Below the pieces are notes generated by a model. It did not search any database. It was not told the origin of the DNA and was given only the letters and a program-made list of their open reading frames with translations. From Fodinibacter sp963707895 (GTDB taxonomy: Bacteria; Actinomycetota; Actinomycetes; Actinomycetales; Dermatophilaceae): DNA of 64,000 bases. The stretch spans positions 1 through 64,000 of the forward strand of contig CAVPRS010000011.1 in assembly GCA_963707895.1 (NCBI GenBank), read 5' to 3'. The position numbers and the translations under genes were made by a program. Positions 8,253 through 18,738 of the stretch are shown piece by piece. How positions within the stretch are numbered: the first letter of the stretch is position 1; every line of letters starts with the position of its first letter.

Positions 8253-8297
8253 TGTCGAAGTCCCCTCGTCGTTGGTGGTCAGGTTGACGCGGTTCCG

Positions 8298-8339
8298 CAC
8301 GACGTGTGCTGCCGGGCCCAGGCGGCAGCACACGTCGTG
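8298..8339 (-). terminator. Strong hairpin between GH144-like and GH3 genes
   Basis: A perfect 16-bp inverted repeat (arms 8298-8313 and 8324-8339, arm CACGACGTGTGCTGCC) with a 10-base loop lies just after the stop of the secreted hydrolase and before the GH3 start. It may terminate or attenuate the operon, or protect the upstream message from 3' decay. Confidence 0.55.
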
Positions 8340-8355
8340 GGTCTGCGGGCTGTGC

Positions 8356-9963
8356 TCAGTCGCCGACGATGCCGGCGCCGAACTGCTCGATGCCGATGAC
8401 GGGGCGAAGGGCCTTCTCGACGTCGGGGGTGCTGAACGCCTTGCGCAGCAACCCCTTTCCGAGCACGTTGCCCAGGGCGCCCATCACCATGGCCTGGTCG
8501 AGCGAGAGGTAGCGGCGCGCGATCGTGCCGCTGTGGACCGCGACGGCGTCGAAGAACCCACCGCGGCCGTAAGCACCGAGCTTGTTCTGGATCCCGATCA
8601 GGTTGGCCGTCGCGTGGCCGCGCTCGAACATCATCGCGAGGAACGACGCGTGGGGCGTCACGACACCGTCGCCGTAGGTCGGGTTCGGGTTGGTCGCCTT
8701 GCGGCAGTCGCCGAAGCCGAGGTCGAGGTTGGTCTTCTCCTGGTCGGAGAAGTAGCCGTCGGGGTTGAGCCCGAGTGCGTCGACGCCGTACTCGCGGTAG
8801 CCTCCGGCCGGGTTGCTCGAGGGCGAGAAGCCCCAGTAGCCGTAGCCGGCGTCCTCGAGCCCGTGCTCACGCTCGGCACGGACGTGGAGCGGGTGGTTTA
8901 CCCCCCAGCTGCGCGGCGCCCAGACCTCTTCGGGCACGAAGACCGCGGGCATGAGCTCCTCGAACATGCTTCCGCCCCAGCCGGGTACGACATGCATGCC
9001 GCGATAGGTGTAGGCACCTTCGTAGACGTCGATCCCGAGGTAGGTGCGGGTCTCGCCCACCGGCTGCATCTCGTGCCACGACCAGTCGCAGCTCGCCGGG
9101 AAGGTGCGCCACGGCGCGTAGTAGTGGTGGCCGGGCACCTGACCGGTGAGGATGCCCAGGTAGCTCGTGATCCGGGTCTCCGACACGATCGTGTCGTAGT
9201 GGTGGGTGGTCAGCCACACGTCGTCGCCACCGATGTGGGTGCCGAGGAACGTGCCGCCGGGGCGGCCGTCGGCGTAGACGTAGAACCCGCCGTGCATCAG
9301 CCCACCGGGCCGGCTGCTGGGGTGGCCAGGGATCTCGCCCGGATCGTAGAAGGCATCCCAACGCATCCGGTCGAACAGGGCCGCGGCGAGCGGCGCGGCG
9401 GTCGCGCCGCCGGTGTTCTTCACGACGAGCAGCGCGGCACCGAGCCACCCGCTGTCGACGCTGGAGACGAATGGCTCGACGTGGCTGCCGTCCTCGGGCC
9501 AGGTGTGCAGGGTGTCGCCGGTGGCCGGGTCGTACCAGTTGAAGTACATCCCGCTCGGGGCGTGGTGCTCCATCGTGCCGAGCGTCCTCAGGGTCCGGCT
9601 CAGCCGGGCGGTGCACTCCCGCGCACTGATGATGCCGAGGTCGCGCGCCACGATGGTCGACCAGAGGTAGCCGCCGATGTTGGTCGGCGAGGTGTAGCCG
9701 CTCCGGGCTCCGGCAGCGAGTGACTCGGGGATGTTGTCGGACGGGAGCCCGGTCGCCGGGTCCGTCATCGCGTCGAGGCTGTGCCAGGTGTCACGGGCCC
9801 AGCGCATCAGTCGCGAGTTCGACTTCCCGCTCGCGGCATCCACCGCAGATGCCGTGCCTGCCGCGGCGCTCGCGGTCGGCTCGAGCCCGAGGGCGGCAAG
9901 GAGGGCGGTGCCGCCGACGAGCAGCTGGCGTCGGCCGGGGGTGGGGACAGTTCTGTCGGACAT
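8356..9963 (-). CDS. Tat-exported glycoamylase-like (GH144-type) glucan hydrolase
   Basis: 535-residue protein with a Tat signal (GRRQLLVGG, hydrophobic run, ASAAAG cleavage region) followed by a (alpha/alpha)6-barrel-type domain of the glycoamylase (PF10091-like) family. Landmarks are NIGGYLWSTIVARDLGI, MYFNWYDP, VSSVDSGWLGAALLVV, LFDRMRWDAFYDP and the closing DGVVTPHASFLAMMF. The family includes the GH144 endo-beta-1,2-glucanases. Its place between sugar permeases and a GH3 beta-glucosidase suggests that it cuts an extracellular glucan into oligomers for import. Because the preprotein would fold before Tat export, a cofactor or fast folding is implied. The family call is good; the beta-1,2 specificity is inferred. 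Confidence 0.75.
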   Translation of the reverse strand: MSDRTVPTPGRRQLLVGGTALLAALGLEPTASAAAGTASAVDAASGKSNSRLMRWARDTWHSLDAMTDPATGLPSDNIPESLAAGARSGYTSPTNIGGYLWSTIVARDLGIISARECTARLSRTLRTLGTMEHHAPSGMYFNWYDPATGDTLHTWPEDGSHVEPFVSSVDSGWLGAALLVVKNTGGATAAPLAAALFDRMRWDAFYDPGEIPGHPSSRPGGLMHGGFYVYADGRPGGTFLGTHIGGDDVWLTTHHYDTIVSETRITSYLGILTGQVPGHHYYAPWRTFPASCDWSWHEMQPVGETRTYLGIDVYEGAYTYRGMHVVPGWGGSMFEELMPAVFVPEEVWAPRSWGVNHPLHVRAEREHGLEDAGYGYWGFSPSSNPAGGYREYGVDALGLNPDGYFSDQEKTNLDLGFGDCRKATNPNPTYGDGVVTPHASFLAMMFERGHATANLIGIQNKLGAYGRGGFFDAVAVHSGTIARRYLSLDQAMVMGALGNVLGKGLLRKAFSTPDVEKALRPVIGIEQFGAGIVGD

Positions 9964-9985
9964 GGTCGGACTCCGTTCGTGGTGG

Positions 9986-10810
9986 CTACTTGATGCCGGT
10001 GGTGGCGATGCCCTCGATGAACCTGCGCTGGAAGGCGAGGAAGATCAGGAGGATCGGCATGACGACGACCGTGGCCCCGGCGAGGAGCAGGCCGTAGTTC
10101 GTGGCGTTCTGGCCCTTGGAGAACAGCGCAAGGGCGACCGGGAGGGTGTAGGTGTCCTCGGTCTGGGCGACGACGAGCGGCCAGAGGAAGTTGTTCCAGC
10201 TGGCGAGGAACGTCAGGATGCCCAACGTCGCGAGTGCGGGACCGCAGAGCGGCAGGATGATGCGCCAGAAGATCCTCAGCTCTCCGGCCCCGTCGACCCG
10301 TCCCGCGTCGAGCAGGTCCCGTGGCAGGCCCTTGATGTACTGCCGCATCAGGAACACCCCGAACGGGGCCACCAGGAACGGCAGGAACAGTCCGGGCAGG
10401 GTGTCGACGAGCCCGGCGTTGGCAGCGAGGACGAACTGCGGCACGAAGGTGACCATCCCCGGGATGAGCAGCGTCCCCATCACGATGCCGAACAGCACGT
10501 TCCGGCCCGGAAAGTCGAGCATGGCGAGCGAGTATCCGACCATCGAGCAGAAGAGCAGGTTGCCCACGGTGACGACGACGGCGACGATCGTGGAGTTCAT
10601 GAAGTAGGCGCCGAAGCTCGCCTTGGAGAACAGCTGCCGGTAGTTGTCGAGGGACGGGTGCTCGGGCCACCAGGTCGGGGGGCTCTGGCGCAGCTCGGCG
10701 GTGCTCTTGAAGCTGCCGAGCAGCATCCAGATGAACGGTGCAGCCACGGCGAGGACGGCGACCGAGAGGATGAGGTAGAGCCACCAGCGGCTCTTGGTTG
10801 TCGGGTTCAT
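9986..10810 (-). CDS. Carbohydrate ABC transporter permease (MalG type)
   Basis: 274-residue inner-membrane protein with six predicted helices and the EAA loop (DAGRVDGAGELRIFWRIILP) that contacts the ATPase. It is the CUT1 MalG/AraQ-type half of a sugar importer. It starts 7 bases after the stop of the MalF-type gene, so both are in one operon. No ATPase gene is in the operon, which is usual where one MsmK-like ATPase serves several importers. The start MNPTTKSRWW lies before the first helix. Confidence 0.92.
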   Translation of the reverse strand: MNPTTKSRWWLYLILSVAVLAVAAPFIWMLLGSFKSTAELRQSPPTWWPEHPSLDNYRQLFSKASFGAYFMNSTIVAVVVTVGNLLFCSMVGYSLAMLDFPGRNVLFGIVMGTLLIPGMVTFVPQFVLAANAGLVDTLPGLFLPFLVAPFGVFLMRQYIKGLPRDLLDAGRVDGAGELRIFWRIILPLCGPALATLGILTFLASWNNFLWPLVVAQTEDTYTLPVALALFSKGQNATNYGLLLAGATVVVMPILLIFLAFQRRFIEGIATTGIK

Positions 10811-10817
10811 GCTGGCC

Positions 10818-11786
10818 TCACGTGTTCTCTCGCAGGGCGCGGAACTGCAGCGCGGTGATGACGGCCACGGCGACGAAGATGATGTAGCCGAGCGCCGCCG
10901 CGTACCCGTAGTTGCCGAAGCCGAACTGCTTGTACGTGTACAGCGACATCGAGATGGTGCTGTCCAGGGGACCGCCGTTCGTCATGACGAAGGGCTCCTC
11001 GAAGAACTGCAGGTACCCGATGATCGTCGTCACCGAGACGAAGAGGATCACCGGACGCAGCAGCGGCAGTGTGACGTGGCGGAAGCGCTGCCACCCGTTG
11101 GCCCCGTCGATCGCGGCCGCCTCGTGCAACATCCATGGCACCGCCTGCAACCCCGCGAGGAAGATGATCATGCCCGTGCCGAAGTTGCGCCAGGACGCCA
11201 TCATGATCAGGCCGGGCATCGACCAGTTCGCGTCACCGAGCCAGTTCGGCCCGTCGATGCCCACCCAGCCGAGGGCGGTGTTGATCAGGCCGAAGTCGTC
11301 CTGGAGCAGGAACTGCCAGACCACGGCGACCGCGACGATGGACGTGACGACCGGGGTGTAGAAGCCCAGCCTGAACAGCGACCTGAACTTCGTGATGCCG
11401 CGGTCGAGCGCGACCGCGGCGGCGAGGGCCAGGGTCATGGTGAGGGGCACCCCCAGCAGGACGAAGTACGCCGTGTTGCGCATCGCGTGGAGGAAGGTCT
11501 CGTCGGAGAACGCCCGGGTGTAGTTCTCCAGGCCGATGATGTCGACCGAGAAGGGGGTCCGTAGGTCCTTCGCCTTCGTGTCCGTGAAGCTCATGAACAG
11601 TGACTGGGCCACCGGCCAGAGCGTGAAGACGAGGAAGAGGAGACAGAACGGCAGCGCCAGGATCCACGCGGCCCACCCCTCCCGCCGGCGGCCGGAGTGC
11701 CGTCGTGTGCGGGAGGGGGGAACCGGCCCGGCGGTGCCGGGCGACACCGCGAGCGCAGTGGCATCGCGCTCGGTGGCCGTGGACAT
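10818..11786 (-). CDS. Carbohydrate ABC transporter permease (MalF type)
   Basis: 322-residue membrane protein. A 40-residue cytoplasmic N-terminus precedes six helices; the EAA loop reads EAAAIDGANGWQRFRHVTLP. It pairs with the MalG-type permease downstream and the lipoprotein upstream, whose stop lies 2 bases before its start. It belongs to the CUT1 class that imports oligosaccharides. The ATPase is missing locally. Confidence 0.92.
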   Translation of the reverse strand: MSTATERDATALAVSPGTAGPVPPSRTRRHSGRRREGWAAWILALPFCLLFLVFTLWPVAQSLFMSFTDTKAKDLRTPFSVDIIGLENYTRAFSDETFLHAMRNTAYFVLLGVPLTMTLALAAAVALDRGITKFRSLFRLGFYTPVVTSIVAVAVVWQFLLQDDFGLINTALGWVGIDGPNWLGDANWSMPGLIMMASWRNFGTGMIIFLAGLQAVPWMLHEAAAIDGANGWQRFRHVTLPLLRPVILFVSVTTIIGYLQFFEEPFVMTNGGPLDSTISMSLYTYKQFGFGNYGYAAALGYIIFVAVAVITALQFRALRENT

Positions 11787-11788
11787 GA

Positions 11789-13069
11789 TCAGTTTCCGGT
11801 CCCGATGGACTCAGCCTGCTTCTGCACGGTCTTCAGTGCAGCGGCCGGGTCTGCGCCGGACTTGGTGACCTTCTCCATCTCGGTGTCGAAGGAGGTGATG
11901 ACCTGCTCCCACGTCGGGAAGGACGGCGGGGCCTGAGCGGTCTCGAGCTGCTTGCCGAAGACGGCAAGCTTCTTGTCCGCGGTCAGGGCCGGGTCCTGCC
12001 AGGCGCTCTTGACCGACGGGAGGTCGGTCGAGCTCTTGTACCACTCGACCTGGGTCTTGGGGTCGGAGAGCCACTGCACGAACTTCCACGCGGAGTCGCG
12101 GTTCTTCGTGTTCTTGAAGACGGCGAGGTTCGAGCCGCCGACGAAGGACGAGGACGTCTTGTCCGCGGGGATCTGGAAGACGTCGTACTTGTCCTTGAAC
12201 TTGTCACCGCCGCCGGCCTTCTCGACCGCGCTCATCATCCACGGGCCCGAGATGAACATCGGCACCTTGCCGCTGGCGAAGTCGGGCTCGGTCGTCGGGG
12301 TCGCCGGGGCGGCCTTGTCGGAGATGCCGTCGGTGAAGAACGACTGGTAGTACTCCGACGCCTTGAGCACCTCGGGGCTGTCGAAGTTGTAGGCCTTGCC
12401 GCCGTCCTTGGTGAGGTCGGCGCCCGCGGACCACGCGAACGGCATGACCGACTGCCAGGAACCGGTGCCACCGGCCTGCAGGCCGATGCCGTACTTGGCG
12501 CCGGCCTTGTCCTGCATCGCCTTGGCCATGTCCTTCAGCCCGGCCCAGTCGGTGGGGGGCGTGGTGATGCCCGCCTTCTTGGCCAGGTCGGTGCGGTAGT
12601 AGACCAAGCGGGTCTCGACGTACCAGGGGACCCCGAACGACGTCCCGTTCACCTCGGTGGTCTTCTGGGCGCCGTCGAAGAAGACCGACTTGTCGATGCT
12701 GCCGGGCGTCGGGTCGAGCGCGTCCATGCCGGCGAACTCACCCATCCAGGTGGTGCCGACCATGGCGACGTCGGGCGTCTTGTTCGCGGTGATCGCGGTG
12801 GTGAACTTGTCGTGTGCGGCATCCCACGGAATGGCGGTGACCTGCACCTTGACCCCGGGGTTGGCGGCCTCGAACTCCTTGGCGAGATCGGGCAGCTTCT
12901 CGCCCTCGGCGCCCATGGCCCAGACGGTGATCGTGCCATTGGCGGCACCGGAGCTCACCGCCTTGCCGGTGGCGGCGGCGCCGCCGCCGGCGTCCTCGCG
13001 TCCGCAGGCGGACACGGTCAGGGCCAAGGCGGTGACGCCGGCCAGGGTGATGGCGGAGGTGCGTCTCAT
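11789..13069 (-). CDS. Extracellular sugar-binding lipoprotein (family 1) of ABC importer
   Basis: 426-residue substrate-binding protein. The signal peptide ends in the lipobox LTVSACGRE, so the Cys is lipidated and the protein is tethered outside the membrane. The body has family 1 landmarks: ITVWAMGAEGEKLPDLAKEFEAANPG, DVAMVGTTWMGEFAG, VPMFISGPWM and NLAVFKNTKNRDSAWKFVQWLSD. It delivers oligosaccharide to the two permeases downstream. It is the first structural gene after the LacI-type regulator; the 88-base gap contains a compact palindrome (13127-13141) that could act on mRNA processing. The ligand is unknown. Confidence 0.93.
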   Translation of the reverse strand: MRRTSAITLAGVTALALTVSACGREDAGGGAAATGKAVSSGAANGTITVWAMGAEGEKLPDLAKEFEAANPGVKVQVTAIPWDAAHDKFTTAITANKTPDVAMVGTTWMGEFAGMDALDPTPGSIDKSVFFDGAQKTTEVNGTSFGVPWYVETRLVYYRTDLAKKAGITTPPTDWAGLKDMAKAMQDKAGAKYGIGLQAGGTGSWQSVMPFAWSAGADLTKDGGKAYNFDSPEVLKASEYYQSFFTDGISDKAAPATPTTEPDFASGKVPMFISGPWMMSAVEKAGGGDKFKDKYDVFQIPADKTSSSFVGGSNLAVFKNTKNRDSAWKFVQWLSDPKTQVEWYKSSTDLPSVKSAWQDPALTADKKLAVFGKQLETAQAPPSFPTWEQVITSFDTEMEKVTKSGADPAAALKTVQKQAESIGTGN

Positions 13070-13157
13070 CGGTCTCTCACTTTCTGGGTGGGGTGCAGGG
13101 AATCGGTGGGGTGTGGGTTGACGGATGCCGGGCAGCCCGGCGGTGTGGGCCGGCTTG

Positions 13158-14177
13158 CTAGCCGGCAGCGTGACCGGGCGGACATCCGCAGGAGCTGCGG
13201 ATCACCACCTCGGTTGCGAGCACGCGCCGCTCGGCGCTGGGGGTCGCGCCGGAGACGAGGTCGTGGAGGCGGTCGGCGGCGAGCACGCCGAGCTCGTGCA
13301 CCGGCTGGCGCACGGTGGTCAGGCCGGGGCGCACGTAGCGCGAGGCCATCACGTCGTCCCAGCCGACGATGGCGATGTCGGTGGGTACGTCGATGCCGCC
13401 GTCGGTCAGGCGGGCCAGCACGGCCAGCGCCAGCTCGTCGTTGCCGCAGACCAGTGCGTCGGCGGTGAACTCGCCGGCGAGCAGCTGCTCGGCAACGGTC
13501 GTGCCGTCGCGCTCGCGGAACTCGGCGCGCACCGGCTCGGCCGCGGTCAGACCTCGCTCGTCGTGGGCGGCGACGAAGCCCTCGTAGCGCTCGAGGAGGT
13601 CGGGGGCGGCGTCGGTGTCACCGACGAAGCGCAGGTTGGTGCGGCCGTGCTCCACGAGCAGGTGCTCGGTCAGGCGACGGGCTCCGTCGTGGTTCTCCGC
13701 TGCGATCGCCTCGATGCCGTGGCGGGCGTGACCGGCGATGATGACGACCGGCTTGCCCGTGCTGCCCACGTGGGCGGCGTCCGAGCCGAGCACCGCGATG
13801 CCGTCGACCCGGGTGGCCAGGGTGCGCACCGCGCGGTCGCGGTCGTCCTTGGCGCCTGCCAGCATCAGCATGACGCTCTGTTCCAGCTCGGCCGCGCGTG
13901 TCTCGAATCCGACCAGCAGCTCGGCGTAGTAGGGACCGGACAGCTCGGGAAGCACCAAGCCGTAGGTGTCGTGGTGGCGCACGGCCAGGCTGCGCGCCGC
14001 GCCTGAGGGCAGGTAGTCGAGCTCTTCGACCGCGGCGAGCACCTTGCGGCGGGTCCGCTCGGACACCACCGAGGAGCCCTGGAGCACCCGAGACACCGTC
14101 GCGATCGAGACGCCGGCCTCGGCGGCGACGGAGTAGATCGTCGCCCCTCGCCGGGTCTCGTGCTGCGTGCGTGCCAT
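13158..14177 (-). CDS. LacI family transcriptional regulator of the sugar operon
   Basis: 339-residue repressor. The helix-turn-helix and hinge helix are at residues ~12-60 (TIYSVAAEAGVSIATVSRVL, then YLPSGAARSLA), followed by a periplasmic-binding-protein-like ligand domain with the closing motif IVGWDDVMASRYVRPGLTTVRQP. The ATG at 14177 is chosen because the family begins there; the open frame runs 93 codons further with no similarity. The gene leads the ABC transporter/hydrolase operon on the same strand and has a LacI-type palindrome 39 bases ahead of its start, so autoregulation with induction by an imported oligosaccharide is likely. Confidence 0.93.
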   Translation of the reverse strand: MARTQHETRRGATIYSVAAEAGVSIATVSRVLQGSSVVSERTRRKVLAAVEELDYLPSGAARSLAVRHHDTYGLVLPELSGPYYAELLVGFETRAAELEQSVMLMLAGAKDDRDRAVRTLATRVDGIAVLGSDAAHVGSTGKPVVIIAGHARHGIEAIAAENHDGARRLTEHLLVEHGRTNLRFVGDTDAAPDLLERYEGFVAAHDERGLTAAEPVRAEFRERDGTTVAEQLLAGEFTADALVCGNDELALAVLARLTDGGIDVPTDIAIVGWDDVMASRYVRPGLTTVRQPVHELGVLAADRLHDLVSGATPSAERRVLATEVVIRSSCGCPPGHAAG

Positions 14178-14545
14178 GGGGTGCTCTCGTCCTTGAGTGC
14201 GGCGGCTCTCGTCATTGAAAGCGCTTACAACCGATCGCCTTACGGTGGCGCGGGGGAGGGGGTGCTGTGGGGCTAAGGAATGTAACGAATTGGTAACGGC
14301 CTCATCCGCACCGCTCCACGAGGGGGTGGCGCCGCACCGCGCGTCATCCCAAAGCGGTTGTGCGGCAATCGGTTCCGGGGCGCCGTTGTTCGGACGCGGG
14401 GCCGTAGGCAGCGCGGTTCCGAGGATTCCCCGAGCCCGGCGCTGCCACGACGACATCGAGGACAGCCGCTGTCACCCTCTCGCGCTAGCACTCCGAGCAC
14501 CTCCGGCCGTGCTGACCGCCCCGCCATGGTGGCGCAGGTGGAAAC
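14178..14545. other. Divergent intergenic region between LacI regulator and ridA
   Basis: 368 bases without a gene. It contains the LacI-type operator near the regulator and the promoters of both flanking genes. No other repeat, RNA or open frame with family features is seen. Confidence 0.6.
14216..14229. promoter_or_regulatory. LacI-family operator
   Basis: TGAAAGCGCTTACA, centred on the palindrome AAGCGCTT and embedded in TTGAAAGCGCTTACAA, fits the TGnAAnCGnTTnCA operator of GalR/LacI regulators. It lies 39 bases upstream of the regulator start, where a bound repressor would block the promoter of the whole operon. Confidence 0.8.
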
Positions 14546-14956
14546 GTGAAGGGCATGGAGATCACCCGCTTGCAGCCCGAGGGGCTCGTCGTGAGCCCCG
14601 CCTTCAGCCACGTCGCCGTCGTCCCGGCCGGCGCCACGACGATCTACGTCGGCGGCCAGAACGGAGTCGACGACACCGGCGCCGTCGTGTCGAGCGACGT
14701 CGGCGAGCAGTCGAGCCGTGCGCTCGACAACGCCGTCGTCGCCCTGGAAGCGGCCGGTGCCTCGCTCGGCGACGTCGTGCAGTGGACCGTGCTCATCGAC
14801 GCCGGTGCCGACCTGAACGCCGCCTACGGTGCGATCGCCCCGCGGCTCGCGGGCAAGGGTGCGCCCCCACTGGTGACCGCCGCCCTGGTGGCCGGCATCG
14901 GGGTACCCGGTGGCCTGATCGAGATCAGCGCCATCGCCGCCGTCCTTCCCGACTGA
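14546..14956 (+). CDS. RidA (YjgF/UK114) family protein
   Basis: 136-residue member of the RidA family, whose archetype hydrolyses reactive enamine/imine intermediates released by PLP enzymes. The core motifs TTIYVGGQNGVDDTG, ALDNAVVALEAAGASLGDVVQWTVLI and PPLVTAALVAGIGVPGGLIEISAIA are typical. The usual Arg of the active deaminase (in the R-x-x-V/A motif before the last strand) is replaced by a less clear PPLVTAALVAG stretch, so activity as an imine deaminase is uncertain. It is divergent from the LacI gene and stands alone. The GTG at 14546 and an ATG three codons later are both possible starts. Confidence 0.85.
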   Translation: MKGMEITRLQPEGLVVSPAFSHVAVVPAGATTIYVGGQNGVDDTGAVVSSDVGEQSSRALDNAVVALEAAGASLGDVVQWTVLIDAGADLNAAYGAIAPRLAGKGAPPLVTAALVAGIGVPGGLIEISAIAAVLPD

Positions 14957-14995
14957 CCGACCTGACCGACCGGCCTGACCGACCGAGCTGCCGCG

Positions 14996-17009
14996 CTACC
15001 CCATGCCTGCGCCGACGGGCACGGCCGGCACGAGGTGCTTGCGTCCGGTCAGGAACGCCAGGCTGTAGCAGAGCGCGACGATGACGAGCAGCGCGTTGAA
15101 GCCCAGGATGAGGGCCAGGTACTCGAGCGCGCCGCCGACCATCGCCCCGAGCAGGTTCGCGCCGAAGGCGGTCGTCGAGCTGCCGACTCCCTTGAACCGC
15201 ACCGCGAACAGCAGGTTCGCGATGAAGATCGGCAGGAACGCGATCGTCACGCCGGCCACGAACCTCGGCACCGGCGCGAGGTCGAGCAGGAGGTCGCCGG
15301 GCACCACCCAGGCGAGCGTCAGCGCGGCGAGCAGCGCGGCATACAGCCAGAGGGGACGCGAGATGCGCACCCGCCGGGCCACCTCGATCGCCGCCAGCAC
15401 GCTGAGCAGCACGCCGGCGAACACCGCGGCGTTGACCGCCCAGGTGGTGCCGAAGAGCAGGGCGAACTGCACGACGTTCTTGGTCTCGAGCAGCAGGAAC
15501 GCGACGCCCATGAAGAACAGGTCGGTGTACGGCGCCATCTGCTTCAGGGGGCCGCCCACCACCCGCACCAGCACCAGCGACGCGAGCAGCACCAGGGCCA
15601 GCATCACCAGGTAGAACGACGGGATGGTGCGCGTCCCCAGGTAGGGGAACGGCCGGTCGTCGACCGAGGGCTCGAGCTCGCCGACGCGCGGGGTCCAGGT
15701 GGTCGTGCAGCCGCCGGTCGAGGCGTCATCCCGTAGCGAGAGGACCGCCTGCTGGCGCTGGCCGTGGGTGGGCCCGAGCTGCACGCACGGCGCGGTGCCG
15801 TAGACGGTGCGAATCGTGTTGGCGTAGCGGTCGAGCAGCCACGGCTCGTAGTAGTTGTACATCGCGAAGGTGCCACCCGGGCGGAGCAGCGAACGCGCCC
15901 TGGTCAGTGCCTGGGTGGTGAACAGGTAGTTCTCGAGGCGCAGCGCCGACTGACCGGTGACGATCGTGGCCGAGTCCGGGAGGGCGAACAGCACGAGGTC
16001 GTAGCGCGCGTCGGTCCGCTCCATGAAGGCGCGCCCGTCGTCGACGTGCACCGTCACCCTGGGGTCCGAGTAGGGCTGGTCCGGATGCCGGTCGCGCCCG
16101 ATCTGCACCAGGGCCGGGTCGATCTCGACCGCGTCGACCCGCTTCGCCCCCTGCTTGAGCGCCACCGCCACGTCGTTGCCCGTCCCCGCCCCGATGACGA
16201 GCACGTCGTCGTGCTGGCCGGCATACGTGTAGGGGTAGAGGTAGAACGGCGAGTCCTTGGTGATCTGCTCGACGGATGCCGTGGTCTGCAGCGGGGTGTT
16301 GTTGACGTCGATGCGGACGTTGCCGCCGGGCGCCGTCTCGGTGCGGATCTTGTAGTACGGCGACCACTGGTAGGAGCCGGCGAACGACTCGACGCCCAAC
16401 ATCACGACCACCGCCGCGACTCCCGGCCGCCGGGAGCCAGCGCCACGACCGCACCCGAGCTCCGAGCAGGACGACGAACACGACCGCAGCGGTCGTCGCC
16501 CACGCGAGGGGCGGCATCCGCAGGAACGACAGGCCCGCGAACGCGACGATGCCGAGCAGCGACCCGCCGATGTCGAGGCGGTAGGCGTCGAGCGGCTCGA
16601 AGCGCGCGAAGGTGCGGGCCACCTCCTGCGCGACCGTCCCCAGTGCCGCGACGGTCAGCAGGAAGATCACCGTGAGCGAGAGCCACCGCGGGACCGGCGC
16701 CGTGCCGAACGGCCCGACCAGCGCCCAGCCGCCGGAGCCGGTCGTGCCCGTGCGCACCGAGAAGGTGAGCACGAAGGCCACGAGCAGTGCGAGCAGCGCG
16801 GGAGCAAGGGGGAACAGGTCGCGCCCGCGCGTGCCCCGCAGGAAGCCGAGGCCGATGCCGAGGAAGCTCGCCAGCAGCACGAAGTTGGTGAGGTGCACCA
16901 GGTAGAGGTTGTTCGACGACGTCCACCGGATGAGGGCGAGCTCGAGGAAGAGCATCAGCGCGCTGGCGAGCGCCAACCGAACCCGCGGCGAGAGCGTCAC
17001 CCGCGTCAC
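14996..17009 (-). pseudogene. Multi-pass membrane protein with spermidine-synthase-like methyltransferase domain, frame broken
   Basis: Two overlapping frames together give one family. The upstream frame holds about seven N-terminal helices (ALASALMLFLELALIRW onward), and the downstream frame holds a Rossmann methyltransferase/spermidine-synthase-like domain (DVLVIGAGTGNDVAVAL, VDAVEIDPALV, YDLVLFALPDS) and more C-terminal helices. Removing one base from the GGG at 16422-16424 (minus-strand sense) joins them as WLPAAGVAAVVVMLG, so a single inserted base explains the break. The break sits in a perfect 8-bp inverted repeat (16420-16436). Function is unknown; such proteins are polyamine-synthase-like but unproven. 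The start (GTG at 17009) is a guess. This may be an intact gene with a consensus error. Confidence 0.7.
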
Positions 17010-17130
17010 CCTAGGGCGCCGAGAGCCGTTGCGCTCCAACGCGCGCAGTCGTCGATCGTCAGACAGAGTGGGCGCACCAACCCACATCGCCGGGCCCACG
17101 AGGCCCGGCCGTCGTTCGAGGAGCTCCTTC

Positions 17131-18651
<1,521 letters not shown>

Positions 18652-18677
18652 CGGATCCTCGTTCCACCGCGTTACCC

Positions 18678-18721
18678 GGATGCCGGGTGGGCAGGTCCTC
18701 GGACCCGCCCACCCGGCATCC
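18678..18721. terminator. Bidirectional hairpin terminator
   Basis: Perfect 15-bp stem (arms 18678-18692 and 18707-18721, arm GGATGCCGGGTGGGC) between the convergent subtilase and helicase genes. Confidence 0.65.
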
Positions 18722-18738
18722 TGCGGTTTCGGGTGTGG

